The notes: generated by a model from the letters alone, not told the origin. DNA of 37,569 bases from a bacterium (GCA_021780115.1 JAJXZI010000266.1:1-37569); one strand, 5' to 3'; positions 1-8,542 are shown, counted from the first letter of the stretch. Made by a program: numbers and translations.

Positions 1-998
1 ACGTCGTGGTCACCGACTCGTTCGTGTATTCTTCGGAACCCCAATTGTTGTATCAGACCGGTTCGGCCGTCGCGCCAACCATTTATCCCTTCCGGACGCT
101 GTTCGACAACTACCGCAACGTCGGGGCCATCACGTTCAACTCCGAGTTGACCAAGGAACTCTCGCTCGCCCTCGCCTACCAGAACACGTTCAATCACTAC
201 AACCAGAACGCTGACAACGTGCGGGATCCGGTCTTTAACCCCAGCGGCGGCGGCAGCTTGGCCTCGTTGTTGAACGACATGGAGCACCTGGTCAAGCTCG
301 ATCTGCGCTGGCAAATGCTGCCCGACACCACCGGCGTTGTCGGCTACCAATTTGGCCTCGTCAACTTCACGGACGGCGGTTACCTGTTGCCGGATTACGC
401 GGTGGCCGGCGGCAACGTGGCCGGCGGCGGCCCGCGGGCCTCTTCCCGCGACAGCTACAACCACTACATCTACATCGGGGCCGACCACACTTTCAATCCG
501 GCCTTCACCGTGTCCGGACGCGTCGGTGCGGAGTACACGGACTCCTACAACCTGGGCTACACGGCGTGGAACCCGTACGCGAACTTGAACCTGCAGTACA
601 ATTTCGGCACCGCCAGTTTTGTCCAGTTCGGTTTCACCGAATCCGTCAGCCAGACCTACGTGGTGGCGGCCAACGCCTCCAGTTCGGTCGTTTACGCGAG
701 TGTCAACTACCGCTTCACCCCAAAATTGACGGGCAGCCTGCTCGGGCAGTTTCAGGACTCGAAGTTCAACGGAGCGATGCCGGGATCCCCGAATTATTCC
801 GGACTGGACCAGCAGTACTGGCTGGCGGGCGTGAACCTGACCTACCAGTTTAACCACTACCTGGCCGCCAACCTCGGCTACAATTTCGACGCGCTGCGCA
901 GCCCTTCGACATTGCCGGCCGGTGTCCAGAACGGCTTCAATCCTCTTTGGGACTACACCCGCAACCGGGTGTACTTCGGCATTACGGCGACGTACTGA
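1..998 (+). CDS. Outer-membrane beta-barrel protein, C-terminal part (5' end outside window)
   Basis: The frame is open to the left edge, so the true start lies outside the window; about 331 residues are visible. The protein is rich in Tyr, Phe and Asn and shows repeated stretches of alternating polar and hydrophobic residues of about ten, as in transmembrane beta strands. It ends in Tyr (ITATY), the aromatic C-terminus typical of substrates of the BAM assembly machine. It is followed at once by export genes for a polysaccharide (BY-kinase and Wza-like lipoprotein), so an inferred role is an outer-membrane component of exopolysaccharide secretion or attachment. A strong terminator follows the stop. 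The exact family is not recognised; a general porin-like protein is the alternative. Confidence 0.75.
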   Translation, partial: VVVTDSFVYSSEPQLLYQTGSAVAPTIYPFRTLFDNYRNVGAITFNSELTKELSLALAYQNTFNHYNQNADNVRDPVFNPSGGGSLASLLNDMEHLVKLDLRWQMLPDTTGVVGYQFGLVNFTDGGYLLPDYAVAGGNVAGGGPRASSRDSYNHYIYIGADHTFNPAFTVSGRVGAEYTDSYNLGYTAWNPYANLNLQYNFGTASFVQFGFTESVSQTYVVAANASSSVVYASVNYRFTPKLTGSLLGQFQDSKFNGAMPGSPNYSGLDQQYWLAGVNLTYQFNHYLAANLGYNFDALRSPSTLPAGVQNGFNPLWDYTRNRVYFGITATY

Positions 999-1011
999 CC
1001 GAAAATTCCGC

Positions 1012-1039
1012 TTGAGGGGGGCTGGGTTCGCACTAGACT
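1012..1039 (+). promoter_or_regulatory. Putative sigma-70-type promoter of the BY-kinase gene, inside the terminator
   Basis: TTGAGG (1012-1017) and TAGACT (1034-1039) are 16 bases apart, matching 4 of 6 consensus positions each. A start near 1046 would give a leader of about 17 bases for the gene at 1063. The -10 box falls in the loop and 3' flank of the upstream terminator hairpin, which would explain why the terminator is only 5 bases from the start codon. The same -10 hexamer appears at 18440. This is a pattern match only. Confidence 0.35.
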
Positions 1040-1057
1040 AGCCCCCCTGTTTTTTTT
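1016..1057 (+). terminator. Rho-independent terminator of the outer-membrane protein gene
   Basis: An 8-bp perfect stem, GGGGGGCT (1016-1023) with AGCCCCCC (1040-1047), encloses a 16-base loop and is followed by TG and eight T residues (1050-1057). This is a textbook intrinsic terminator. It ends 5 bases before the ATG of the next gene. Confidence 0.85.
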
Positions 1058-1062
1058 GATTT

Positions 1063-3237
1063 ATGGATTCACTCAAGACCACGCCGTCGCCGGAGTCGAA
1101 GCTGCACTTCCTGGACTACTGGCGCATCATCCGCATCCGCAAGACCGTCATCCTCGCCGTGTTTTTGCTCGTCGTCATCACGGCCACGCTCGTCACTTTC
1201 ATCTTGCCGGAGTCCTTTTCCAGCACCGCCCGCATCCGGGTGGAGCGCGACGCCACGGACATCGCGCCGATGGAGTACAACTCGCGCTTGGTCGGCGGCG
1301 GCTACGATCCCTACTTCATCCAGACCGAATTCGAAGTCATCCAGTCGGAGATGATTCTCGACAAGGTGATCGATTCCCTGGGGCTGAACGAGGCCTGGGC
1401 CAAGAAATACGGCACCGAAGGCAAGCTCAAGACCGACGAGACGCGCATGTTGCTCAAGCGGCAGATTGACCTGCGCCCGGTCCGCAACACCAGCCTCATC
1501 GAAATCCGCGTTTACAGCGACAAGCCGGACGAAGCCGCCACCATTGCCAACAAGATCGCCGAGGTGTACCGCGACTACCGCCTCGAGCAGCGCAACAAGA
1601 TGGGCCGGGGCGGCATCAAGAGCCTCAAGGATCAGTTCGACGAGCAGGAGCAGAAGGTGCAAAAACAGCAGGAGCTCGTGGATAGTTTGCGCAAGAAACT
1701 CAAGATCTCCGACCTCAACGCCGAAGGCAGCGGCTCAGGGCCGTCCGACACCAGCGAGATTTACCGGACTTTGGACCGCCAGCGGGCGGAATACACGACG
1801 ATCCTGAGCCGGGAGGAAGCGCAGTTGGGCAAGCTCAAGAGCATGGACCGGCTGACGCGGGCCCAGGCGCTGCCCACGGCCCTTCCGATGCCGGATGCCC
1901 GGCTCAACGAGTTGCTGGCGGAACGCAACTTGGCGGAGCAGAAACTCGTTACCTTCGAGAAGGGCGATTATGGTCCGTTGAACCCCGAGGTCATCAAGGT
2001 CAAGGCCGAACTGGACACGGTGGACAAACAGATCGATGCGACCGTGGAAGGCATCTTGAATGGCTTGGAGAGTCATGTGTTGCAGGACCAAGCCGCGCTT
2101 TCCAACGTCGTGGCCGAGGTGGCCAAGGCCCAGCAAGCCGATCTCGACAAGGCGGAGGCGAGCCGACCCTACTGGGTTGAAAAGCGGAAATTGGAGGAGA
2201 TGGTCATGTGGAGCCGAATCCTGCAGCAGAAGTTGGGCGGCGAGACGATTGACTTGAACCTGCCGAAGACCCCCGTGGAAATCGTGGACCGGGCGGTACC
2301 GGGCATCGCGCCGGTGCGCCCGAACAAACCGCTTAACATCGCCTTGGGCATCGTGGTCGGCTTGGTCGTCGGCGTCGGCTTGGCCTTTTTCATTGAATAC
2401 CTCGACACCAGCGTCAAGACCATAGATGATGTCGAACGCGCCCTGGGCTGCCCGGTTTTGGGCGTCATTCCCCAGAACGTCGGATACATTCTTTACGAGG
2501 GATCGGAAAGTCCCCACGCCGAGGCGTACCGTGTCCTCCGCACCAATCTGCTGTTCTCGCGCAAGGACGACAAACTCAATGCGATCTGCGTCGTCAGCGC
2601 CGGCGCCGGCGAGGGCAAGACCACGACCGCCATCAACTTGGCGACCGTCTTTGCCCAGAGCGGTCAGCGCGTGGTGATCGTCGATTCCGATCTCCGTCGT
2701 CCCACGCTCCACAAGCTGCTGCGCGTGAGCAACAACATCGGGCTGACCAGCTACCTCCTCAAGCAGAACACCCTGGAGGAAGTCATCCAGACCAGCAGTC
2801 TGGCCACGCTGAACTTCCTGCCGAGCGGCAAACTGCCGAGCAGTTCATTGGGCATCTTGAGTTCGCCACAAATGAAGGAGCTCATCAGCGAGCTCAAGCA
2901 GCGCTTCGACTTCGTGGTCTTTGACTCGCCGCCGATGATGGGCGTGAGCGACGCCTCCGTGCTGGCCAGCGAGGTGGACCTCACTCTGCAGGTCATCCAA
3001 TACCGTCGCTATCCGCAGCCGATGAACATCCGCGCTAAGCAGATGATCGAGAAAGTCGGCGGCACGCTCATCGGGATCGTCCTCAACAACATCAACATGT
3101 CCCAGGACGAGAGCTACTATTACTACAGTGGCTACTACCACGATTATTACTACTCGAAGAAAGAGGATGACGCCTCCTCCCCGACGGACAAGGGAGCCGC
3201 GGAGAAGGGCAAGGCCGACATCAAGCAAAAGTACTGA
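1063..3237 (+). CDS. Polysaccharide chain-length determinant / BY-kinase fusion (Wzc-type tyrosine autokinase)
   Basis: This 724-residue inner-membrane protein controls polymerisation and export of a surface polysaccharide by cycles of tyrosine autophosphorylation. A Wzz domain starts at residue 15, with a first membrane helix at about 28-48, a long coiled-coil periplasmic part, a Pro-rich motif (PVRPNKPL, 417-424) and a second helix at about 425-444. The cytoplasmic kinase has Walker A (S512-T521, GAGEGKTT), Walker A' (VVIVDSDLRRP, 537-547) and Walker B (VVFDSPP, 618-624). The tail carries nine tyrosines in three clusters (685-697), the expected autophosphorylation sites. There is no Shine-Dalgarno before the ATG, but the Wzz domain begins directly after it, so the start is credible. 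The fused form is like proteobacterial Wzc. No cognate phosphatase is visible in the window. Confidence 0.93.
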   Translation: MDSLKTTPSPESKLHFLDYWRIIRIRKTVILAVFLLVVITATLVTFILPESFSSTARIRVERDATDIAPMEYNSRLVGGGYDPYFIQTEFEVIQSEMILDKVIDSLGLNEAWAKKYGTEGKLKTDETRMLLKRQIDLRPVRNTSLIEIRVYSDKPDEAATIANKIAEVYRDYRLEQRNKMGRGGIKSLKDQFDEQEQKVQKQQELVDSLRKKLKISDLNAEGSGSGPSDTSEIYRTLDRQRAEYTTILSREEAQLGKLKSMDRLTRAQALPTALPMPDARLNELLAERNLAEQKLVTFEKGDYGPLNPEVIKVKAELDTVDKQIDATVEGILNGLESHVLQDQAALSNVVAEVAKAQQADLDKAEASRPYWVEKRKLEEMVMWSRILQQKLGGETIDLNLPKTPVEIVDRAVPGIAPVRPNKPLNIALGIVVGLVVGVGLAFFIEYLDTSVKTIDDVERALGCPVLGVIPQNVGYILYEGSESPHAEAYRVLRTNLLFSRKDDKLNAICVVSAGAGEGKTTTAINLATVFAQSGQRVVIVDSDLRRPTLHKLLRVSNNIGLTSYLLKQNTLEEVIQTSSLATLNFLPSGKLPSSSLGILSSPQMKELISELKQRFDFVVFDSPPMMGVSDASVLASEVDLTLQVIQYRRYPQPMNIRAKQMIEKVGGTLIGIVLNNINMSQDESYYYYSGYYHDYYYSKKEDDASSPTDKGAAEKGKADIKQKY

Positions 3238-3265
3238 TTTTCCTTGGCTCCTCAGGGATAAAACT

Positions 3266-3883
3266 ATGACGTTTTCACGCAAGACAGTCGGATTATCGCT
3301 TCGCTTGGCGGCTTGCCTCAGCTTGGCCGCCGTGCTGGAGGGGTGTGGCACCACCCCGACGGCCTCCCCGCCCTCCGCGCAAACCGCGCCCACGCCCGTC
3401 GACCAGGAGGGGCGCCTGCGGGCCGGCGAGCTCGTGACCATTGCCTACTCGGACATCAGCCCGGCGCCGCAGCCGTTCCAAAGCCGCATCCGGGAAGACG
3501 GCAAAATCATGCTCCTGTTGAACCAGGAGTTTGTGGCCGCCGGCAAGACCGTGGCGGAACTGGAAAAGGCGATTCACGATTGGTACGTGCCAAAGTACTT
3601 CGTCAACCTCACCGCGACGGTCAGAGTGGAGGACCGTTACTTCTATGTGGACGGCCAGGTGAAAGGCTCCAGCCGCTTGGAATACCGGGGACACATCACG
3701 GTGCTCGGCGCCATCGCCGCCGCCGGCGGCTTCACGGATTTCGCCAAACCCTCCGCCGTTAAGATCATCCGGGCCAACGGCAAGATCGACATCGTGAACT
3801 GCCGGAAAGCCCGGAATGATTCCCGGCTCGACTTGCCGATTTACCCCGGCGACCGGATCATCGTTCCGCGCCGGTTCTGGTGA
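3266..3883 (+). CDS. Polysaccharide export lipoprotein (Wza-like, poly_export plus one SLBB domain)
   Basis: A 205-residue lipoprotein predicted to form or line the periplasm-to-outer-membrane channel for exopolysaccharide. The signal peptide ends in LEGC with Cys27 as the lipidation site; Glu at -2 is slightly unusual for a lipobox. Residues of about 48-125 fit the polysaccharide export domain (GELVTIAYSDI, then REDGKIMLL), and about 130-190 fit one SLBB domain (VKGSSRLEY, GAIAAAGGF, YPGDRIIVP). It is much shorter than Wza of E. coli (379 residues), lacking the second SLBB and the C-terminal helix, so it may be a short type that works with the beta-barrel protein encoded upstream. The ATG at 3266 has AGGGA seven bases upstream and lies 28 bases after the kinase stop, consistent with one operon. 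Confidence 0.88.
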   Translation: MTFSRKTVGLSLRLAACLSLAAVLEGCGTTPTASPPSAQTAPTPVDQEGRLRAGELVTIAYSDISPAPQPFQSRIREDGKIMLLLNQEFVAAGKTVAELEKAIHDWYVPKYFVNLTATVRVEDRYFYVDGQVKGSSRLEYRGHITVLGAIAAAGGFTDFAKPSAVKIIRANGKIDIVNCRKARNDSRLDLPIYPGDRIIVPRRFW

Positions 3884-4272
3884 TGGTGCAATTGGACATT
3901 GTTTCCGGCAAAATGGCGGGTACGGCGTGGCTGGCCCGCCATTTTCCTGTACGCATCGGCCGTTCGCCCGCCGCCGATTTGCGCCTGGAGGACGACGGCG
4001 TCTGGGACCAACATCTGGAACTGAGCCTCGACCGCACGGAAGGCTTCGTCTTGCAGGTCCAATCCCCCGCGGTGGCCGCCGTCAACGATGAACCCATTGA
4101 CCGCGCGCGGCTGCGCAACGGCGATGCCATCGCCCTGGGATCCGCGCGATTGCGCTTCTGGCTGCGTCCGGCACGCCAATCCCGTTTGTGGGTCCGCGAA
4201 GCGGTCGTCTGGCTGACGCTGGCGGGCGTCTTCGCCGCGCAACTGCTGCTGCTGAACTGGCTGGGGCGTTAG
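3883..4272 (+). CDS. FHA-like domain protein with C-terminal membrane anchor
   Basis: A 129-residue protein. Residues 1-95 resemble a forkhead-associated fold: GRS at 26-28, a hydrophobic strand LRLEDD, His44, and an NGD turn at 79-81 followed by LGSARLRFW. The Ser that normally lies three residues before the conserved His and contacts phosphothreonine is Trp41 here, so phosphopeptide binding is doubtful. Residues of about 107-127 form a hydrophobic tail anchor, placing the domain in the cytoplasm. The ATG overlaps the TGA of the Wza-like gene (TGATG, 3881-3885), which indicates translational coupling and fixes the start; an in-frame GTG lies one codon earlier. An inferred role is as a scaffold near the tyrosine kinase in the export complex. 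Confidence 0.7.
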   Translation: MVQLDIVSGKMAGTAWLARHFPVRIGRSPAADLRLEDDGVWDQHLELSLDRTEGFVLQVQSPAVAAVNDEPIDRARLRNGDAIALGSARLRFWLRPARQSRLWVREAVVWLTLAGVFAAQLLLLNWLGR

Positions 4273-5822
4273 TGCCGGAAGTGGCGCACGCCGGTGAACG
4301 CCATGGCCAGGCCGCGTTCATCCGCCGCGGCGATGACCTCGGCGTCCCGCAGGGAGCCACCCGGTTGGACGGCGGCGGTGGCGCCCGCTTGCGCCGCGGC
4401 GATCAAGCCGTCGGGAAACGGGTAGAACGCGTCGCTGCACACCACGCTGCCTTGGAGCGAAAGCCCCGCCTCGCCCGCCTTCCACACGGCCAGCCGGCTC
4501 GCGTCCACGCGGCTCATCTGGCCGGCGCCGATCCCCAGCGTCCGATCCGGACCGACCAGCACGACCGCGTTGGACTTGACGTGTTTGGCGACGCGCCAGC
4601 CGAACAGCATCGCCTGCCGTTCGGCTTCGGTGGGCTGTCGGCGGGTGACCACCTTGAGTTCTTCCGGCCGCGTTTCCTTCAAGTCCCGCTCTTGCAGGAG
4701 AAACGAATCCGCGCCCACGCTCCGCAGGTCAAGCGGGGAAGCGGTCAGCGGGCACTGGCGCACCTGCATGAGGCGGAGATTCTTTTTTTTCTGCAACAAG
4801 GCCAGCGCCCCGGCGCTGAATTCCGGCGCCACGATCACCTCGCTGAAAATCTCCGCGACGGCTTCCGCGCAGGCGGCGTCGAGCGGTTGGTTGACGGCGA
4901 TGATCCCGCCGAACGGCGCTTGGCGGTCGGTGGCCAACGCCTTGTCCCAGGCGGCCCGCAGGTCCGTGCCCTGGCCGACGCCGCAGGGATTGGTGTGCTT
5001 GAGGATCGCGAGGGTGGGCGGATCGTCGTTGAATTCCGCGATCAGATGCGCCGCCGCGGTGAGGTCGAGAATGTTGTTGTAGGAAAGCTCCTTGCCGTGG
5101 AGCTGCTGGAAGAAGTCGCCGAACCGGCCGTAGAGCGCGGCTTGCTGGTGCGGATTCTCGCCGTAGCGCAGACTTTGGACCCGCGGCGCCTGGAGGAAAA
5201 GCGACGCGGGCAGGGGCGAAGCCGTCTCCGGCGCGAATGCCTTCCGCAGGTGGCTGGCGATCGCGTGGTCGTAGGCCGCGGTTCGTTCGAAGACCTTCGC
5301 CGCCAACTGCCGCCGCAGTTCCAGCGTTGTGCCGCCCGTCGCCTGAATCTGCTCGGCCACCGCCGCGTAATCGGCCGGGTCCACGACGACGGTCACGCTC
5401 TCGTGGTTCTTCGCGGCGCTGCGCAACATCGATGGTCCGCCGATGTCGATATTCTCGATTGCTTCGTCGAGCGTCACGCCCGGCCGCGCCACCGTCCGCT
5501 CGAACGGATAGAGGTTCACCACTACCAGGTCAATGGGCGCGATGCCGTGCTGGCGGACGGCGGCCTCGTGGCCAGCGTGGCCGCGCCGGTAGAGCAGGCC
5601 GCCGTGGACTTTCGGGTGGAGCGTTTTGACCCGGCCGTCCAGCATCTCCGGGAAACCCGTATAGTCACTCAAATCGAGGACTTTGAGTCCCGCTTCCCGC
5701 AGGGCCTTGGCCGTCCCGCCCGTGGAGAGCATCTCCACGCCGGCGGTGGCGAGCTTCTGGGCCAGCGGGACCAGGCCGGTTTTGTCGGACACGGAAAGCA
5801 GGGCGCGTTGCACTCGGTTCAT
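4269..5822 (-). CDS. purH: Bifunctional AICAR formyltransferase / IMP cyclohydrolase
   Basis: This 517-residue cytosolic enzyme catalyses the last two steps of IMP synthesis: formylation of AICAR by 10-formyl-THF and cyclisation of FAICAR. The N-terminal MGS-like cyclohydrolase domain starts with [10 protein letters not shown] and contains STGGTAKAL and [12 protein letters not shown]. The C-terminal transformylase domain contains [18 protein letters not shown] with the catalytic His, and [11 protein letters not shown] near the end. Length and order are normal for the family. The ATG at 5822 is chosen because the family begins within a few residues of the SVSDK motif; upstream in-frame codons would add only 13 residues. 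Its stop overlaps the convergent FHA-like gene by four bases, and no terminator lies between them. No purine riboswitch or clear operator is visible upstream. Confidence 0.97.
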   Translation of the reverse strand: MNRVQRALLSVSDKTGLVPLAQKLATAGVEMLSTGGTAKALREAGLKVLDLSDYTGFPEMLDGRVKTLHPKVHGGLLYRRGHAGHEAAVRQHGIAPIDLVVVNLYPFERTVARPGVTLDEAIENIDIGGPSMLRSAAKNHESVTVVVDPADYAAVAEQIQATGGTTLELRRQLAAKVFERTAAYDHAIASHLRKAFAPETASPLPASLFLQAPRVQSLRYGENPHQQAALYGRFGDFFQQLHGKELSYNNILDLTAAAHLIAEFNDDPPTLAILKHTNPCGVGQGTDLRAAWDKALATDRQAPFGGIIAVNQPLDAACAEAVAEIFSEVIVAPEFSAGALALLQKKKNLRLMQVRQCPLTASPLDLRSVGADSFLLQERDLKETRPEELKVVTRRQPTEAERQAMLFGWRVAKHVKSNAVVLVGPDRTLGIGAGQMSRVDASRLAVWKAGEAGLSLQGSVVCSDAFYPFPDGLIAAAQAGATAAVQPGGSLRDAEVIAAADERGLAMAFTGVRHFRH

Positions 5823-6019
5823 AGCGGGCGTTAAGTTCAGGAGTCGTGTCCCGCGCGTCAATCTGCAAAGTGACCGGTTCTCGTCCGGGCCGGGCCGCTT
5901 GAGAAAACGACGAAAGCAAGCGTCCGCCGCGCGCCTGGCCGAAAAAGCGGTGTCCCGCGCAGAAATCGGCTTTACAAGGGGACCAATCCGGTTACTGTGC
6001 CCGCAACGATTACGTTGTT

Positions 6020-6460
6020 ATGCGCAAGTGTTTTCCTCTCCTCGCCGCGGCGGTGGCCGCGCTCCTCGCAACTGGCTGCGCCGGTCCGGAAGCCAAGATG
6101 GGCCGCGGTATCAACAATTCCCTCGAGATTGTGCGCTGGGGGGAAATGGACCGGAGCATCGAGCAATCCTCGCTCTGGGACGGACCCAACACCGGCTACA
6201 CCGAGGGCGTGGTCAAAGGCGTCAACAAGACGCTGGCCCGCACCGGGGTCGGCTTGTATGAGGTCATCACCGCCCCTCTGCCGCCGTACCATCCGGTCTG
6301 GACCAGCTACCTCAGTCCCAGTCCCGCTTTCCCCGACTCTTACAAGCCGGGCCTGCGCTCCTCTCAGGCGCTGTCTCCCGACGACCGCATCTGGTTCAGC
6401 GGCGGCACGATCCTGCCGTGGTTGCCCGGGAACCGGTTCCGGATTTTTGACAACAACTGA
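6020..6460 (+). CDS. Lipoprotein of the exosortase-associated TIGR04073 type
   Basis: A 146-residue predicted lipoprotein. The signal peptide runs to ATGC with Cys20 as the lipid-modified residue. The mature part contains MGRGINNS, a central Gly-rich stretch (EGVVKGVNK, RTGVGLYEV) and a Pro/Tyr stretch (PLPPYHPVW). I associate this arrangement with the TIGR04073 family of exosortase-system proteins found in Verrucomicrobia; that identification is from memory and is not certain. Function is unknown. Exosortase systems are linked to exopolysaccharide in other bacteria, and the export genes lie 2 kb upstream, but purH separates them. It is divergent from purH across 197 bases. Confidence 0.65.
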   Translation: MRKCFPLLAAAVAALLATGCAGPEAKMGRGINNSLEIVRWGEMDRSIEQSSLWDGPNTGYTEGVVKGVNKTLARTGVGLYEVITAPLPPYHPVWTSYLSPSPAFPDSYKPGLRSSQALSPDDRIWFSGGTILPWLPGNRFRIFDNN

Positions 6461-6495
6461 CCGGGCCGATTGGCCCGTGCGGGCTTCGTGCTTCG

Positions 6496-6521
6496 CGCGC
6501 CAGCATTCCGATGTTGGCGCG
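6496..6521 (+). terminator. Terminator-like hairpin between the lipoprotein gene and ispE
   Basis: An 11-bp stem (6496-6506 with 6511-6521, one G-T wobble) closes a four-base TCCG loop. It is followed by a T-rich but interrupted stretch (TGTTGTGTTTC) that runs into the ispE ATG at 6533. A second small perfect hairpin, CGGGCC/GGCCCG, lies at 6462-6477. The pair probably ends the lipoprotein transcript, though the weak T tract makes partial read-through into ispE likely. Confidence 0.55.
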
Positions 6522-6532
6522 TGTTGTGTTTC

Positions 6533-7405
6533 ATGACGCTGGAAAGGTCATCGCCCTGCAAAGTCAACCTGCTGCTGAACATCCTCGGCCGGCGCCCGGA
6601 CGGATTCCATGAACTCGAAACCATTCTCCAGCCGGTCAATCTCTGCGACCGCCTGAGCTTTCACCCGGCGGCCACCGGCGTCGAACTGACGTGCGACGAT
6701 CCCCGGCTTCCAACCGACGGCACCAACCTCGTCGTCCGCGCGGCGGCGGCCTTCCTCGCCGCCGCACAAATCAAGGACGGCGTGCGCATCCACCTGGAGA
6801 AACGGATTCCGCTGGCGGCCGGCTTGGGCGGCGGCAGCGGCAATGCGGCGGCGACATTGCTGGGGCTAAATGAGCTTTTCGGCGGACCGCTCGCACCGGT
6901 CCAACTCCACAAGCTGGCCGCCGCGCTCGGCTCAGACGTGCCGTTTTTCCTGCAAGCGCACCCCGCGCTGGCCACGGGACGCGGCGAGGCGATCCAGCCG
7001 CTCGAGCCGTTTCCGGCGTTGCGCGGCACCGCCCTGGTGCTGATTCATCCGGGCTTCGGCGTCGCCACCGCGTGGGCATACCAGCAGTTGGCCGATTTTC
7101 CCGCCGCGCTCCACGGCACTCCCGGTCGGGCGCGGAAACTCCTGGCGTTGCTGCAAGCCGACGACCTAGCCTGCGCCGGTGTCGCCTTCTACAACGCCCT
7201 GGAGGCTCCGGCGTTCAGAAAATATCCAATCCTCGCCCTGTACCAGGAATTCCTGCGCGAGAACGGAGCGGCTGTGGCGCTGATGTCCGGCAGCGGCTCG
7301 ACGACCTTCGCGCTGGCTGGGGGCGTCGCTGCCGCGGAGGCGTTGGAACAGAAGTTCCGGAAAGAATTCGGCGAGGCTGGTTGGACCCGAGTGGTCGCGC
7401 TCTGA
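6533..7405 (+). CDS. ispE: 4-diphosphocytidyl-2-C-methyl-D-erythritol kinase
   Basis: This 290-residue GHMP-family kinase phosphorylates CDP-ME at the 2-hydroxyl in the non-mevalonate isoprenoid pathway. Visible family features are PCKVNLLLNI with Lys10 (equivalent in position to Lys10 of E. coli IspE), the ATP-binding loop PLAAGLGGGSGNAA, Asp135 in GSDVPFF as the catalytic base, and the C-terminal motif MSGSGSTTFAL. The ATG at 6533 is chosen because it places Lys10 at its canonical position; an upstream in-frame start at 6470 would add 21 residues with no family counterpart. There is no Shine-Dalgarno, and a strong hairpin ends 11 bases before the ATG. The next gene begins 155 bases downstream. 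Confidence 0.95.
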   Translation: MTLERSSPCKVNLLLNILGRRPDGFHELETILQPVNLCDRLSFHPAATGVELTCDDPRLPTDGTNLVVRAAAAFLAAAQIKDGVRIHLEKRIPLAAGLGGGSGNAAATLLGLNELFGGPLAPVQLHKLAAALGSDVPFFLQAHPALATGRGEAIQPLEPFPALRGTALVLIHPGFGVATAWAYQQLADFPAALHGTPGRARKLLALLQADDLACAGVAFYNALEAPAFRKYPILALYQEFLRENGAAVALMSGSGSTTFALAGGVAAAEALEQKFRKEFGEAGWTRVVAL

Positions 7406-7560
7406 GCCGGAGCCGCGCGACCGGGGCGTGGTTGCTCTCATCCGCGCGGAAAGGAAGCCGCAGGGGCCACGATGACTTTCCGGCGTCGGACGAGGCCACG
7501 GCGCTCTGCGCCTGGGCTTTTGGCTTTAGCCCTCCGGGCGGCTTTGCCAGACTCGCCGCG

Positions 7561-8136
7561 ATGGAACGGACCGATGCGGAATTGATCGCCGCGGTGTTGC
7601 AAGGCGACACCGCGAGCTTCGAGCCGCTCGTCCAAAGGCATTCGCCGCGCGTCTTCGCTACCATCCGCCGCTACGCCCGGCGGGAAAGCGAAGTGGAGGA
7701 CATCGCGCAGGAGATCTGGCTCAAGGCGTTCCAGAAGCTCAAAGGCTTTCGCGGGGACGCGCCGTTCGAGCACTGGCTGATGCGCTTGGCGCTGCACACC
7801 TGCTACGACTTCCTGCGCAGCCACCGGCGCAACCGCGAGACGTCTTTTTCTGAATTGAGCGACCCCGAGGACGACTGGCTGGAGCGGTTCGTCAGCGCGC
7901 CGTCCCCCGCGGCCGAGGACGCGGCGGCCGCGCGGCAGCTCGTCGAGCGCCTGCTCGAGCACCTCTCGCCGCCGGCGCGGCTGATCATCACGCTGCTGGA
8001 AATCGAGGAGCGCTCCGTGAAGGAGATCGCGAAACTGACCGGCTGGTCCGTGCCGCTGGTCAAGGTGCGGGCGTTCCGCGCACGGGCGGAAATGCGGAAG
8101 GTGCTGGCCAAAGTGGCCAAAGAGAAGTATCTGTAA
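7561..8136 (+). CDS. ECF-type RNA polymerase sigma factor
   Basis: A 191-residue sigma-70 family protein with only regions 2 and 4. Region 2 runs from about residue 20 to 90 (FEPLVQRH, EDIAQEIWLKAF, FEHWLMRLALHTCYDFLR) and region 4 from about 130 to 180 (LSPPARLIITLLEIEERSVKEIAKLTGW, here given as a paraphrase of the helix-turn-helix span, then VKVRAFRARAEMRK). The ATG at 7561 is the first Met before region 2; an open frame reaches further upstream into ispE but does not look like coding extension. A small membrane protein gene follows after 40 bases and a CpxP-like gene after that, so an inferred role is an envelope or metal stress regulon with the following gene as its regulator. Confidence 0.88.
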   Translation: MERTDAELIAAVLQGDTASFEPLVQRHSPRVFATIRRYARRESEVEDIAQEIWLKAFQKLKGFRGDAPFEHWLMRLALHTCYDFLRSHRRNRETSFSELSDPEDDWLERFVSAPSPAAEDAAAARQLVERLLEHLSPPARLIITLLEIEERSVKEIAKLTGWSVPLVKVRAFRARAEMRKVLAKVAKEKYL

Positions 8137-8176
8137 CCGTCACTGGAAGCGAGCCGTCTGACGTGTTGTTGTCACG

Positions 8177-8473
8177 ATGAACCTGGCCGAACTGGAACGA
8201 AAACTCCTCGCCGTGGCGCGGGCCGCCCCGCCCGGCGACCGGGTGCCCTACGCCTTCGAGAAGCGCATCATGGCGCGGCTCGGCGCGCGACCGGTCGCGG
8301 ATGTGTCGGGGTTCTGGGCGCGCGCCCTGTGGCGCGCGGCCGTGTCGTGTCTCGCCGTCGTCCTGCTGCTTAGCGCTTGGTCCGTGCTGGCGCCCGCCCG
8401 CAACAATCCAGATTTCTCCCAGCAGTTTGAAAGCACCGTGCTCGCCGCGGTGGACCAGGAGGGCGCCAACTGA
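8177..8473 (+). CDS. Small single-pass membrane protein, possible anti-sigma partner
   Basis: A 98-residue protein with a soluble N-terminal half of about 45 residues, one hydrophobic segment at about 53-72 and a short C-terminal tail on the other side. No zinc-binding HxxxCxxC motif of classical ZAS anti-sigma factors is present. Its position 40 bases after the sigma gene and its topology (cytoplasmic N-terminus, one helix, short periplasmic tail) suggest it holds or tethers the sigma factor, but this is inferred from context only. No family is recognised. Confidence 0.65.
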   Translation: MNLAELERKLLAVARAAPPGDRVPYAFEKRIMARLGARPVADVSGFWARALWRAAVSCLAVVLLLSAWSVLAPARNNPDFSQQFESTVLAAVDQEGAN

Positions 8474-8527
8474 TGGCCTGTCCCCGCCCCGACCCCGCGT
8501 TGTCCAGCCGTCGTTCCGGTGCCCGTT

Positions 8528-8534
8528 AGGAGGA
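8528..8534 (+). promoter_or_regulatory. Strong ribosome binding site that decides the next start
   Basis: AGGAGGA sits 8 bases before GTG 8543. A longer reading from GTG 8519 would place this site inside the coding region, so 8543 is preferred. It is among the clearest Shine-Dalgarno sequences in the window. Confidence 0.75.
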
Positions 8535-8542
8535 CTGCCGCT

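Noticed and set aside
4188..5834. 548-codon open frame opposite purH
   Set aside because: Antisense to purH, whose motifs are all intact.
7072..7560. N-terminal extension of the sigma factor into ispE
   Set aside because: The extension overlaps ispE in another frame and has no sigma region; the ATG at 7561 sits at the normal distance from region 2.
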